Positions 38,627-47,325 of a stretch of 64,000 bases of DNA are shown in pieces. Position 1 is the first letter of the stretch. Every line of letters begins with the position of its first letter. The notes under the pieces are model-generated. The model was not told where the DNA came from. It saw nothing but the letters and a program-made list of their open reading frames with translations, and searched no databases. Both the position numbers and the translations under genes were made by a program. The DNA is from JAGDMK01 sp963714855 (GTDB lineage Bacteria; Bacteroidota; Ignavibacteria; UBA10030; UBA6906): contig CAVQPT010000012.1 in assembly GCA_963714855.1 (NCBI GenBank), positions 1 through 64,000 of the forward strand. The letters are read 5' to 3'.

Positions 38627-39699
38627 ATGGCAAAACGAAAACGCACGACAGCAAAAGGGCGGCAGCGTCCCGGAGTCCGCGTGACCGAGCGCGACATTGC
38701 GAATGCACTCGGTCTCTCCACCATGACCGTATCGCGTGCGCTCAACCAGAAGCCCAATGTCGACGAGAAAACACGGGCTCTGGTCGTGAAAACCGCCAAG
38801 CGCCTCGGATATCGTCCGAACGCAATTGCGAAGAGTCTGGTGCTGAACAAGACGTTTACGATCGGCGTGGTCGTCCCCGAAATCGCGCACTCGTTTTTCG
38901 CCGAAGCAATCTCGGGGATCGAAGAGGTGACGTACAAAGCGGGCTACCATCTTATCCTGACGCACTCGGCGGAAAGTGCGGAGAGGGAACGGGATGCCAT
39001 ACAGACGCTTGAATCCAAACGCGTGGACGGGATCCTCCTCTCTGTCGCACAGGGTGTGCGCGACACCGCCATGTACAAACAGGTGATGGACATCGGGGTC
39101 CCGCTGGTGTTTTTCGACCGTTGCATACGGGGCATCGGAGCGTCCTGTGTAACCATCGACGACGAAGAGACGGCCCGCGTGCTCACGCACCACATGATAG
39201 GCCACGGCTACAAACGTATCGCGCACATTGCGGGCCCGCAGCATCTCTCCATCGGACGGGATCGCCTGGCCGGATTCAAGCGGGCACTTGAGGAGGGGAG
39301 TATCCCGTACGACAGCACCCTTGTCGTGAAAGCAGGTTTCCGTGAATCGGACGGCTACGCGGCCATGATAGAGCTGCTGGATCTGCCGGAAAGCCAGCGC
39401 CCGGAGGCCGTCGTGGTGATCAACGACCCCGCGGCATTCGGCGCGATCAAAGCGGTCCAGGACCGGGGCCTGACCGTCCCTGCCGACGTCGCCATCGTCG
39501 GATTCTCCGACGATATCCGCGCGTCCCTGGTCTCGGTCCCGCTCACCACGATGCGGCAGCCGGCCTTCGATATCGGCAAAGCGGCCACCGAACGGCTGCT
39601 GGCGACGATCACAGGAACGTCGCCGTCACCGAAGATGTGATCATCCAGACCTCCCTCGTCATCCGGAAGTCGTGCGGATGCGACGAAGTTATCGCCTGA
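38627..39699 (+). CDS. LacI-family transcriptional regulator, frameshift near its end
   Basis: ATG 38627 follows TAGGGGA. Residues about 18-40 are the LacI HTH (TERDIANALGLSTMTVSRALNQ), 45-65 the hinge (RLGYRPNAIAKSL), the rest a type-1 periplasmic-binding-protein fold for a sugar effector (FTIGVVVPEIAHSFFAEAISG, VDGILLSVAQG, VPLVFFDR, GYKRIAHIAGPQ, AVVVINDPAAFGAIKAV, VAIVGFSDD, TTMRQPAFDIGKAA). The frame shifts near 39616: the open ORF stops at 39640, but in the next frame the normal LacI ending VAVTEDVIIQTSLVIRKSCGC continues to TGA 39697. It probably binds the CG-centred operators at 8693 and 10261 and is induced by a sugar released by the locus. That pairing is inferred from motif type and proximity. 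Confidence 0.85.
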
Positions 39700-39711
39700 A
39701 CGTCCGATGGG

Positions 39712-40875
39712 ATGGCAACGATGAACCGGATGATCGAAATCGGTGTGCAGCTCGAGGAAATCGAGGCACGCCGCCGCCGGATCGAGCAGGTGAGGAGGTT
39801 CGAAGTGCCGGACCGGATACCTGTCATCCCTGCCATCGCCCATCGCTTCCTCGTGCCGATGACCGGGACATCGTTCAAAGACTACTACAGCGATCCGGAA
39901 ACCATGCTCCGGACGCAGCTCCTTGCCCAGAAGTGGCTCATGGAGCACATCCGCACCGATGCATACTCCATAACCGGGCCCTGGGTCGGGGCATGGACGG
40001 ATTTCCAGAACACGTTTGAAGCCGGCAGTCTGGGCTGCGATGTGATTTTTCCGGATGACGATATCCCGTGGGTGGGGCCCGGATGGGTGTCCACCGACCA
40101 GGACCTCCGGACGCTGGAGGCGATGGACTTCATCCATTCCGGGATCAACGCACGCCAGATCGCCTACCGCAAGCGGATGATCGAGGTGGCGGAGAAGTAC
40201 CCCGTCCGCTTTCAGGGGGGTCCGGTGTCCTACCCCGGTCTTCAGCCCTCCCTCACCCATACGTGCGACGGCCCGTTCGGCATTGCCGGCGATCTGATGG
40301 GACAGACCGAGCTCTTCATTGCCGTGAAAGAACGTCCGGAGTTCGTCTGCGAACTCCTCCGCATCGTCACAGAAAAGATGATCGCTTACCTCGACTTCTG
40401 CTGGGAAGAGGAGAAGCTCCCGTCTCCGCGCGACTTTGCCTGGTCTGACGATCTTGCGGTAAATCTCTCGGCGCAGGCATTTCGTGATATCGTGCTGCCG
40501 TTCAACCAGCAGATCAGGTTTCATTTCGACGGCCGCCTGAGTTTTCATATGTGCGGAGCATCCAACCACCTGCTTGAGATCTTCATCGACGATCTGGCCA
40601 TTCACGATTTTCTGGGTTTCGGCTATCAGGTGGATCTGCACCGTGTCGCGCGCGTGATGGGAGGGCGAGCGGTCCTGGTCGGGAACGTGAGTCCGATGCT
40701 GATCCATTCGGGTACGCCTGCCGAGGTCCGCGAGGCCACGCGCACGGTCATCGAGGTGCTCGGCCCGCACCGGGGGCTGATCGTGTCGGACGGGAGCAAT
40801 GTTCCCCCCGGAAGTCCCCTGGAAAATATCAATGCGATGATGGAGGCGGCGGAGCAGTATGGACGCGCAGAATAA
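39712..40875 (+). CDS. URO-D/MtaA-superfamily protein 1 (putative methyltransferase)
   Basis: 387 residues from ATG 39712 (ATG 39721 alternative), 12 nt after the corrected lacI stop. Uroporphyrinogen-decarboxylase fold: FEVPDRIPVIPAI, LSFHMCGASNHLLEI, VLVGNVSPMLIHSGTPAEV and PLENINAMMEA. FHMCG is the HxCG zinc-binding motif of MtaA/MtbA-type methylcobamide methyltransferases, absent from true HemE. The third zinc ligand Cys expected near PPGSPLENI is not present. True porphyrin function is unlikely in this sugar operon. A methyl-transfer role on sugar-derived compounds is inference. Confidence 0.75.
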   Translation: MATMNRMIEIGVQLEEIEARRRRIEQVRRFEVPDRIPVIPAIAHRFLVPMTGTSFKDYYSDPETMLRTQLLAQKWLMEHIRTDAYSITGPWVGAWTDFQNTFEAGSLGCDVIFPDDDIPWVGPGWVSTDQDLRTLEAMDFIHSGINARQIAYRKRMIEVAEKYPVRFQGGPVSYPGLQPSLTHTCDGPFGIAGDLMGQTELFIAVKERPEFVCELLRIVTEKMIAYLDFCWEEEKLPSPRDFAWSDDLAVNLSAQAFRDIVLPFNQQIRFHFDGRLSFHMCGASNHLLEIFIDDLAIHDFLGFGYQVDLHRVARVMGGRAVLVGNVSPMLIHSGTPAEVREATRTVIEVLGPHRGLIVSDGSNVPPGSPLENINAMMEAAEQYGRAE

Positions 40876-42031
40876 CCTCCGGCGGGTGATGGACGCTTCC
40901 GTCGGCGGGCACCGGGCTTTCCTGGAGCGGATGTGGCATCTCGAAAACGCCGAACGGCCGGGATACATGTTCGGGTACGTCGGCCCACGGGTCAGGGGCG
41001 GAGAGCCGGTCAGGAGCGCGCTCTTCTCGGTGGACGGTGTAGGGACGGTGCGCGAGCGGCTGCAGGACCCGGCGAAATTCCTGGATGCGCAGCTCACGGA
41101 ACTTGCGGCCACGCTGGCCTTGCCCGGTGATGTCATCCCCTCTCTCTGTCCCGCGTTTGGTGTCGTGTCCATCCCGTCGGCTTTCGGCAGCGAAGTGATC
41201 TGGTGGGACGACAATCTTCCCGCGGCGAAACCGGCGTGTGACGGCGAACCGGAATCGGTTCTCGCGCTCCCCGATCCCTCGCTCGACAGCGGCGAGATTC
41301 CCAGGATCCTGGCCCATACCCGCTACTACATCGAACAGACCCGCGGCCGTGTGCCGATCCGTTTGACCGACGTGCAGGGCCCCCTCGATGCCGCTGCGCT
41401 GATTGCCGGACACACAGAATTCCTTTCGCTGATCAAGACCGATCCCGAAGCCGCCCACCACCTGCTGCAGCAGGTCACGGATTTCATCATCGCCCTGGTG
41501 AAAGCCCAGCGGAGTATTGTGAAAGACGGCGGCGTGGAGTTCGTCCCCAGTATGTTCCAGCCATGGCTCCCGGACGGGGAGGGGGTTTCCATTGCCAACG
41601 ATGAATGCGTGATGCTCTCTCCGGAGCACCACGATACGTTCAGCGTACCGTATATGAACATGCTCTCCGAAGAGTTCGGCGGGGTGTTTATGCACTCCTG
41701 CGGCGACTGGACCCACCAGTTCAGCAGTCTCGACAGGGTGCACAATCTCCGCGGGCTCGAATTCGGCGCCACCGAAGCCCATTATGAAAAAGTGCTCGGC
41801 CGCTACGGCGGACGGAAGGTCCTGGCCTGCAGGGTTGGATTGCACAGGGACGTGAAGTTCGACGGCATGCCGGACTATGTCGACAAGATTCTGAAGGCAG
41901 CGCCCACCTACAGAGGGCTGTTCATCAATGTGGACGTCACGAACGGCATCGTCGACGAGAGCTGGCCTGAAACCGACATTGCCGCAATTGCGCGGCGCAT
42001 CGAAGCACTACCGTCAGACCCCAAGCCATGA
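40859..42031 (+). CDS. URO-D/MtaA-superfamily protein 2
   Basis: 390 residues; overlaps the preceding gene by 17 nt and the GH31 start by 4 nt (ATGA), so tightly coupled. Same fold but diverged: RLTDVQGPLDAAALIAG, MNMLSEEFGGVFMHSCGDWTHQFSSLD with HSCG as the HxCG motif, GLEFGATEAHYEKVLGRYGG and GLFINVDVTNGIVDESW. It lacks HemE substrate residues I would expect (no PVWxMRQAG-type N-terminus). Adjacent paralogues 1 and 2 may form a heteromer or act on two methylated substrates; inference. Confidence 0.7.
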   Translation: MDAQNNLRRVMDASVGGHRAFLERMWHLENAERPGYMFGYVGPRVRGGEPVRSALFSVDGVGTVRERLQDPAKFLDAQLTELAATLALPGDVIPSLCPAFGVVSIPSAFGSEVIWWDDNLPAAKPACDGEPESVLALPDPSLDSGEIPRILAHTRYYIEQTRGRVPIRLTDVQGPLDAAALIAGHTEFLSLIKTDPEAAHHLLQQVTDFIIALVKAQRSIVKDGGVEFVPSMFQPWLPDGEGVSIANDECVMLSPEHHDTFSVPYMNMLSEEFGGVFMHSCGDWTHQFSSLDRVHNLRGLEFGATEAHYEKVLGRYGGRKVLACRVGLHRDVKFDGMPDYVDKILKAAPTYRGLFINVDVTNGIVDESWPETDIAAIARRIEALPSDPKP

Positions 42032-42561
42032 GACCTGAACCGCATTCCATGCCCCGGGGGTTCCAGTGGATCACGCGCGCCGTGCGTCATTCCGCAACTC
42101 CCGGGTCGATGATGATCGAAGCGGAAACGAGCGCCGGGGAGACCGTGCGGAATCTCTTCACGTCGTATGGAGAGGGGATCTGGCAATGGACGATCATCCC
42201 GCACGGAGAGTCCGAGCCGCCCGCGACAGGGATGCTGGTGCCGGATCTCCGGCCGCAATGTGGACCGGGATACAACCTCCTTGGGATACGGCCAATCGCC
42301 CCGACGTCCGGTTCACATCGTCCACCTCACCTGGAAGCGGCTCCCCCCGGAGCGATTCTCCTGACCGACGCCGAGAGTAAAATCCGCATCGATCCTGACC
42401 CCTGGTACGTGCGGCTGCGAAGACGATGCAGGCGAAGTCTGCTTCCGGGAGAACCCTGCCGATGTGGACGGTCTTGGCAGACCCTTTGTCCTCCCCTTCG
42501 GCTTCGTCAGGGAGGGCTCGGATGTCCGGAGCATCTCGTTTTCGTTCCATCTCGATTCTGA
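42028..42561 (+). CDS. GH31 alpha-glycosidase, N-terminal piece (frameshifted gene 42028-44429)
   Basis: ATG 42028 overlaps the previous stop (ATGA). Natural sequence includes VRNLFTSYGEGIWQWTIIPHG and KIRIDPDPWYVRLR, the beta-sandwich start of GH31 proteins. An indel near 42419 moves the text (DDAGEVCFRENPADVDGLGRPF) into the next frame, and a further indel between about 42270 and 42340 is possible. There is no signal peptide, so the enzyme should be cytoplasmic, fitting the symporter-based uptake nearby. Confidence 0.6.
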   Translation: MRPEPHSMPRGFQWITRAVRHSATPGSMMIEAETSAGETVRNLFTSYGEGIWQWTIIPHGESEPPATGMLVPDLRPQCGPGYNLLGIRPIAPTSGSHRPPHLEAAPPGAILLTDAESKIRIDPDPWYVRLRRRCRRSLLPGEPCRCGRSWQTLCPPLRLRQGGLGCPEHLVFVPSRF

Positions 42562-43483
42562 CGAACACCTGTACGGCCTGGGCGAGAAGTTCCTCCCGCT
42601 CAACCGTCGGGGGCAGAGGATCGTGGGATGGACACAGGACGCGTTCGGTTCTACGAGCGAGCGCTCGCACAAAAACATCCCCTTTCTTCTCAGTACGCGC
42701 GGGTACGGTCTCTTTCTGGACACCGGCGCACGCGTCAGGTGGGACCTCGGCACCACGTCGTGTCAATCCTGCACCGTGACGGCGGAGGCATCGTCACTCA
42801 GACTTTTCCTCATTGCCGGGAGGACTCCGGCGGAGATACTGAAGCGGTATACCACGCTCACCGGCGTTGCGCCGGTCCCGCCTCCGTGGACGTTCGGCCT
42901 CTGGGTTTCGTCAGGCGGAACATACCGCGACAGGGGAGCAATGGAGAAACTGGTTGAGGGGCTGGACCGGCATCAGATACCGGCCGATGTCATTTACCTG
43001 GATCCCTGGTGGATGACCTGGAGGAAATACTGTGACTTCCGCTGGAACACGGAGGCCTTTCCGGATCCCGCGGGGTTCATCAAAGAACTCCATGCCCGGG
43101 GCCTGCGGCTCTGCCTGTGGGAACATCCGTACATCTCCGTGGAAAGCGACCTGTTCGGCACCGGGAAGGAGAAGGGATATTTCCTGAAGAGGCCGGATGG
43201 TGAGGCGTACGTGATCGACTACGGACTCTCGCTCGCTCCCCGTCCGGACGGAATCGTACGCGAGGCGACGCCGGAAACATCGTGGAATGCGCGGGTGGCC
43301 ATCATCGATCTCACCAATCCCGATGCCGTCCGGTGGTTTCAGGAGATGCACCGCCCTGTGCTGACACATGGGGGTCGATGTGTTCAAGACCGACTTCGGC
43401 GAGGATATCCCTGCGGATGCTCTCTTCCACAACGGGCAGACCGGGCGCACGATGCACAACCTCTATCCGCTTCTCTACAATGA
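42464..43483 (+). CDS. GH31 alpha-glycosidase, central piece
   Basis: GH31 N-domain and first half of the TIM barrel: DEHLYGLGEKFLPLNRRGQ, HKNIPFLLSTRGYGLFLDT, PPPWTFGLWVSSGGTYRD, IPADVIYLDPWWM and ARGLRLCLWEHPYIS. Arrangement and the Gly-rich GLGEKF loop resemble YicI-type alpha-xylosidases and alpha-glucosidases. The frame is lost at about 43371, where a G5 run (ACATGGGGGTC) reads one base too long; dropping one G restores GVDVFKTDFGED in the next piece. Confidence 0.8.
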   Translation: MDGLGRPFVLPFGFVREGSDVRSISFSFHLDSDEHLYGLGEKFLPLNRRGQRIVGWTQDAFGSTSERSHKNIPFLLSTRGYGLFLDTGARVRWDLGTTSCQSCTVTAEASSLRLFLIAGRTPAEILKRYTTLTGVAPVPPPWTFGLWVSSGGTYRDRGAMEKLVEGLDRHQIPADVIYLDPWWMTWRKYCDFRWNTEAFPDPAGFIKELHARGLRLCLWEHPYISVESDLFGTGKEKGYFLKRPDGEAYVIDYGLSLAPRPDGIVREATPETSWNARVAIIDLTNPDAVRWFQEMHRPVLTHGGRCVQDRLRRGYPCGCSLPQRADRAHDAQPLSASLQ

Positions 43484-44429
43484 AGCAGTGGCTCAGGTGA
43501 CCAGGGAAGAGCGGGGACATGGGACGGTGTGGGGTCGTGCGGCGACCGGCGGAAGCCAGCGCACGCCGATCTGCTGGTCCGGCGACCCGGCAGCCGATTT
43601 CGACAGTCTTGCCTGCACCATCCGCGGCGGACTCTCGATGGGGATGTCGGGCGTGCCGTTCTGGAGCAATGACATCGGAGGATACCGGGGATCCCCCGAC
43701 CCTGTCCTGTATGTCCGGTGGGCGCAGTTCGGTCTCTTCTGTTCGCACAGCCGCATGCACGGCGACAGTCCGCGGGAGCCGTGGGTCTTCGGCGACGAAG
43801 CCCTCCGGATTGTACGGACCTATGTCGACCTGCGGTACCGCTTATTTCCGTATTTGTACTCGACAGCCGTGGAAGCGCGTCTTACCAGCATGCCCGTCAT
43901 GCGCGCACTCGCACTCATGTGGCCCCACGACCCGAACGCGCTCGACAAAGACCAGCAGTACATGCTCGGGCCCTGGCTGATGGTCGCGCCGGTGGTGCAC
44001 CGCTCGGGAGAGAAATCCGTCTATCTTCCCGAAGGGGATTGGATCGACTACTGGACCGGGGAACGTCTCTCCGGGCCGTGCACGCTCCATCTTCAGGTGC
44101 CTCTTGCGATGCTGCCGCTCTTCGTGCGCGAAGGGGCGATCATACCCGCCATGCGGCCGGTGATGAGGATTCCACAGAAAACGATCGATCCGCTGGTTCT
44201 CGATCTGTATCCGTCCGCCACCTCGTCATCGTACCGGTTTCACGAAGAGGGAGGAGCGACGGTTGTGTCGGTTGTCCGTGAAGACGGGCGGATCATGGTA
44301 CGGTGGGACGGAACCGTCAGGCGGAAGTTCATTCTTCGCCTGCACGCCCCGGGAAAGGGTCCTCATGAATACGAGGAACGGGAAACCGAAGCGTCGGACT
44401 TGACTAAAACATGGATTTTCTTATTTTAG
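43368..44429 (+). CDS. GH31 alpha-glycosidase, C-terminal piece
   Basis: Contains both catalytic motifs of GH31: VFKTDFGED with the nucleophile Asp of KTDFGE, and ICWSGDPAADF with the general acid Asp. GLSMGMSGVPFWSNDIGGY and WAQFGLFCSHSRMHG follow. The C-terminal beta domains are present (YMLGPWLMVAPVV, VYLPEGDWIDYWTGE, LFVREGAIIPAM). The KTDFGE and CWSGD pair favours alpha-xylosidase or alpha-glucosidase of the YicI type. The last dozen residues (SDLTKTWIFLF) run into the Fic remnant and may not be original. Confidence 0.85.
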   Translation: MGVDVFKTDFGEDIPADALFHNGQTGRTMHNLYPLLYNEAVAQVTREERGHGTVWGRAATGGSQRTPICWSGDPAADFDSLACTIRGGLSMGMSGVPFWSNDIGGYRGSPDPVLYVRWAQFGLFCSHSRMHGDSPREPWVFGDEALRIVRTYVDLRYRLFPYLYSTAVEARLTSMPVMRALALMWPHDPNALDKDQQYMLGPWLMVAPVVHRSGEKSVYLPEGDWIDYWTGERLSGPCTLHLQVPLAMLPLFVREGAIIPAMRPVMRIPQKTIDPLVLDLYPSATSSSYRFHEEGGATVVSVVREDGRIMVRWDGTVRRKFILRLHAPGKGPHEYEERETEASDLTKTWIFLF

Positions 44430-44655
44430 TCTGCCCCATCTGTATAAAACACCCAAGCTCACTGCTGCCGACGTTGGCAGTATGCTGGAGGTAACTCCTG
44501 CAACCGCGAATGCGTTCATCCGGGATTTTGTAAAGCTGGGGATCCTCCGGGAAACGACAGGGAGAAAACGAAACAGAGTATTCACATTCCATGAATACTT
44601 GGATTGTTTGTCGGCGATGATGGTAGACTGTGAGAACAGGAGCTCCTCCATATGA
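44404..44655 (+). pseudogene. C-terminal remnant of a Fic/DOC-family protein
   Basis: In the frame ending at TGA 44653, the translation LPHLYKTPKLTAADVGSML, VTPATANAFIRDFVKLG, ILRETTGRKRNRVFTFHEYL matches the winged-helix tail typical of Fic proteins (TGRKRNRVY..EYL). The Fic AMP-transfer domain (HxFx(D/E)GN) is absent upstream, where GH31 coding sequence lies instead. It is a fossil of a lost gene at the GH31/rbsD junction. Confidence 0.65.
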
Positions 44656-45053
44656 AGAAAGCAGGCATCCTTCATTCTGAGCTGGCCCGGATCGTTGCGG
44701 GCATGGGGCATGGCGACAAGCTGGTGATCTGCGACAGCGGCTATCCGATCCCGCACGGACGTCCGGTGGCGGATGTGGTCCTCACCGTGGGCGTCCCCGG
44801 ACTTCTCCAGACGCTGAACGTCGTACTGCAGGAGCTGCACATCGAAGGGGCGATGATGGCGAAGGAGGCGGGGAAGCGGAGCCCGGCGATGCTGAAGGAG
44901 ATCAGGAAAGTCCTTGCAGGCGTTCCGTTGCGGCTGGTCCCCCACGAGAAGTTCAAGAGCTATTGCCGCACGGAACCGAACGTGAACTTCGTGCGGACGG
45001 GGGAGGCGACGCCGTTCTCGAACGTTGTTCTGGTGGCGGGAGTGATCTTCTAA
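44652..45053 (+). CDS. rbsD: D-ribose pyranase (RbsD/FucU family)
   Basis: 133 residues, the normal size. MKKAGILHSELARIVAGMGHGDKL, ICDSGYPIPHG (Asp and His near the active site), AMLKEI, HEKFK and VRTGEATPFSNVVLVAGV are diagnostic of RbsD. It interconverts pyranose and furanose forms of ribose or related sugars in the cytoplasm. CAGGAG lies upstream of the ATG. Presence beside GH31 suggests anomer or ring interconversion of a released sugar. It lies convergent to the minus-strand operon, 32 nt from the URO-D 3 stop. Confidence 0.9.
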   Translation: MKKAGILHSELARIVAGMGHGDKLVICDSGYPIPHGRPVADVVLTVGVPGLLQTLNVVLQELHIEGAMMAKEAGKRSPAMLKEIRKVLAGVPLRLVPHEKFKSYCRTEPNVNFVRTGEATPFSNVVLVAGVIF

Positions 45054-45085
45054 AGCAGAGATTGCCTCGGATCCCGATTGCCCGA

Positions 45086-46105
45086 CTACTGCCTCTGTGC
45101 CTCCTCCGCCATCGCCGCCACGTTTTCCGGCGGCACGTTCGGGAGGAGGGCTTCGTGGCTCGGGCTGACGATGAGATGCGGCCCGAGCAGCTCCTTCAGC
45201 CGGCGCACTGCCACCCGGACGTCATCCGGTGCTCCGTGCACGAGAAGTTCCTGCGTGTCGACCCCCCCGAGAAACGCAATCGACCCTTTGAAATCGCGTC
45301 CGAGCGTGATGGCATCCATCCTGTCGGCCCGTGACTGCAGCGGATGAAGGCATTCCACACCCGCATCGATGAAGCGTCCGATGACTCTGTACACCGACCC
45401 GCAGGAGTGCAGGATCACCTGGTAGCCGTGGTCATGGGCCTGTTCCGCAAAACGGTGGACCCAGGGGATGATAAATCGGTCGAGATTGTCCGGTCCCACC
45501 AGCAGGTCGCGCTGCGTGCCCAGATCATTGCCGAAGAAGAACGCCTCAACCGAGTCTCCCGCCAGAGCATAGAACCGCCGGTTCGCTTCGAGGTAGAAGC
45601 TGCATACCCGATCGAACACACCCTCGACAAGGGACGGATGGGTATGCATCTTGATCAGCAGTTCTTCCATCCCGAACAGATCGCTGACGTCGTGAAAGAA
45701 GGGGGCCCAGAAACCGCTCGCACGATAGACGTCGCCCGCCGTGCGGAGTGCTTCGAGCGTCTCATCGAAGTGCAGATAGTCGTGTGAGGGCCATGCATAG
45801 GCCCGGTCGCACTCCTCAAGGGTTTCGCATGGTGCCAGCGGACCCGGTTCGCCGAGGGATTTTTTGCCCTTCCAGACATCGAACATCCCGAGCCCTTCGG
45901 GGTGGCGGTACGTGGAGTCGAAGAACTGCGGAGTGATCCACCGGAAGTCGCTCCCCAGAACCGTATGGAGCCCTTCGAGCGACGAAACGCCGAAGTAGCG
46001 GTAGTAGATCGGCAGCGTGTCCGGATGGGGATTCCCCAGCCAGAACCCGCACCGGTCTGAAGGGCGGCGTGCGATGATGTTCCGTATGCGCTGGCGGGAG
46101 GTCAT
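45086..46105 (-). CDS. URO-D/MtaA-superfamily protein 3
   Basis: 339 residues, last gene of the minus-strand operon; its ATG overlaps the GH3 stop (ATGA). RQRIRNIIARRPSDRCGFWLG, PSHDYLHFDETLEAL, VILHSCGSVYRVIGRFIDAGVECLHPLQ, IAFLGGVDTQELLVHGAPDDV and SPSHEALLPNVPPENVAAM show the MtaA/CmuA-like branch of the URO-D fold. HSCG is the zinc motif, and the His of SPSH occupies the place of the third zinc ligand Cys. No corrinoid-binding partner is in the window. It is closer to MtaA-type proteins than proteins 1 and 2. Confidence 0.75.
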   Translation of the reverse strand: MTSRQRIRNIIARRPSDRCGFWLGNPHPDTLPIYYRYFGVSSLEGLHTVLGSDFRWITPQFFDSTYRHPEGLGMFDVWKGKKSLGEPGPLAPCETLEECDRAYAWPSHDYLHFDETLEALRTAGDVYRASGFWAPFFHDVSDLFGMEELLIKMHTHPSLVEGVFDRVCSFYLEANRRFYALAGDSVEAFFFGNDLGTQRDLLVGPDNLDRFIIPWVHRFAEQAHDHGYQVILHSCGSVYRVIGRFIDAGVECLHPLQSRADRMDAITLGRDFKGSIAFLGGVDTQELLVHGAPDDVRVAVRRLKELLGPHLIVSPSHEALLPNVPPENVAAMAEEAQRQ

Positions 46106-47325
46106 CGGACCGGAGCCGTTATGGCGAACGAACCTGTGCGGCGTATGTCGTCGGATGAACTGCCGACCATCACGTCGATCATGCCCGGCTCAACCAGTGG
46201 CTTCATGTCGGCTCCGGGGAAGGCGAGGTCCGATGCTTTCAGCGTGAAGACGACGGTCTGCTGAGCTCCGGCTGCAAGCGAGATCCGTTTGAATGCTTTC
46301 AGCTCCTTCACCGGGCGCGTGAACGATGCAACCGGGTCGTGCACGTAGAGCTGCACCACTTCGTCGCCGGCACGGGCGCCGCTGTTCGTGATGTCCACCC
46401 GCACCTCCACGCTCCCGTCCGTTGGCATTGCGGCGGGCGAGATCACGAGGTTGCTGTAGGCGAACGAGGTGTAGCTCAGGCCATGCCCGAACGGGAAGAG
46501 GGGTTTCCCGCTCAGGTCCGTGTAGTCATCTCCCCGCCCGGTCGGTTTGTGGTTATAATAGAGAGGGACCTGTCCGACGTGTTGCGGAAAGGTGAGGGGG
46601 AGTTTGCCGCCCGGGTTCACGTCGCCGAAGAGGACGCCGGCAAGCGCCGTGCCTCCTTCTTCGCCGGGGTACCACGCTTCCACGATTGCAGCAACGCTGT
46701 CAATCCATCCCGCCATTGCAACGGCATTGCCGTTGTAGAGGACCACGACGGTCGGTGTGCCCGTGGCCGCGACGGCCCGGATCAGGTCCTCCTGCGCGCC
46801 GGGAAGTTCCAGACGCGTGCGGTCATATCCTTCCCCTTCCACGATGCCGACCGCCACGATGGCTGCGTCCGCGCCCTTCGCAGCACGGACCGCCGCCTGC
46901 TGCCGCGGATCGTCGCCGCTCATGAGCTGCCAGACCAGAGCGGCATGGCTCCAGCCGGTGTTCTCATAATAGTCGATGCGTATGTCATAGGCATGTCCGG
47001 CTTCGAGACGGATGTCGACCGCATCGAGCGTGGCGCCGCGGTCGAACCACCGCTCGATCAGGAGTTTGCCGTCCAGCCAGAGCCGCACACCGTCGTCGGT
47101 GCTTGCGCCGAGGCGGTACACGCCGGACGTGGAGGGGACGAGCGAACCGGTCCAGCGGATGGAGAACTGCTCTTTCGGAATCGTTGAATCGGGGGACCCC
47201 ATGGCCCAGGTGTACTGTATGCCGGGATCGATCCGGACGAGGCGGGGTGCGCCGGAGAAGGTCATGTTGTCGATAGTACTCACCGCGCAGACCCTTCGCG
47301 CCGGGAGGTCCGCCTGCCGGCACAA
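46102..47325 (-). CDS. GH3 beta-glucosidase with PA14 domain, C-terminal piece
   Basis: Continuation of the GH3 gene starting at 48841; the frame changes near 47270 (GLRGEYY to STIDNMTFSGAPRLVRID). A PA14-like insert (FSIRWTGSLVPSTSGVYRL, DDGVRLWLDGKLLIE, WSHAALVWQ) sits inside the (alpha/beta)6 sandwich, a known GH3-PA14 arrangement. Then come AAIVAVGIVEGEGYDR, VVVLYNGNAVAM, EAWYPGEEGGTALAGVLFGD and FPFGHGLSYTSFAYS, followed by an Fn3-like C-terminal domain (VRVDITNSGARAGDEVVQLYV). The ATGA overlap with URO-D 3 shows translational coupling. Confidence 0.85.
   Translation of the reverse strand: MCRQADLPARRVCAVSTIDNMTFSGAPRLVRIDPGIQYTWAMGSPDSTIPKEQFSIRWTGSLVPSTSGVYRLGASTDDGVRLWLDGKLLIERWFDRGATLDAVDIRLEAGHAYDIRIDYYENTGWSHAALVWQLMSGDDPRQQAAVRAAKGADAAIVAVGIVEGEGYDRTRLELPGAQEDLIRAVAATGTPTVVVLYNGNAVAMAGWIDSVAAIVEAWYPGEEGGTALAGVLFGDVNPGGKLPLTFPQHVGQVPLYYNHKPTGRGDDYTDLSGKPLFPFGHGLSYTSFAYSNLVISPAAMPTDGSVEVRVDITNSGARAGDEVVQLYVHDPVASFTRPVKELKAFKRISLAAGAQQTVVFTLKASDLAFPGADMKPLVEPGMIDVMVGSSSDDIRRTGSFAITAPVR

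Noticed and set aside
39712..46105. HemE (uroporphyrinogen decarboxylase) for heme synthesis
   Set aside because: HxCG zinc motif, sugar-operon context and three divergent copies argue against a porphyrin role.
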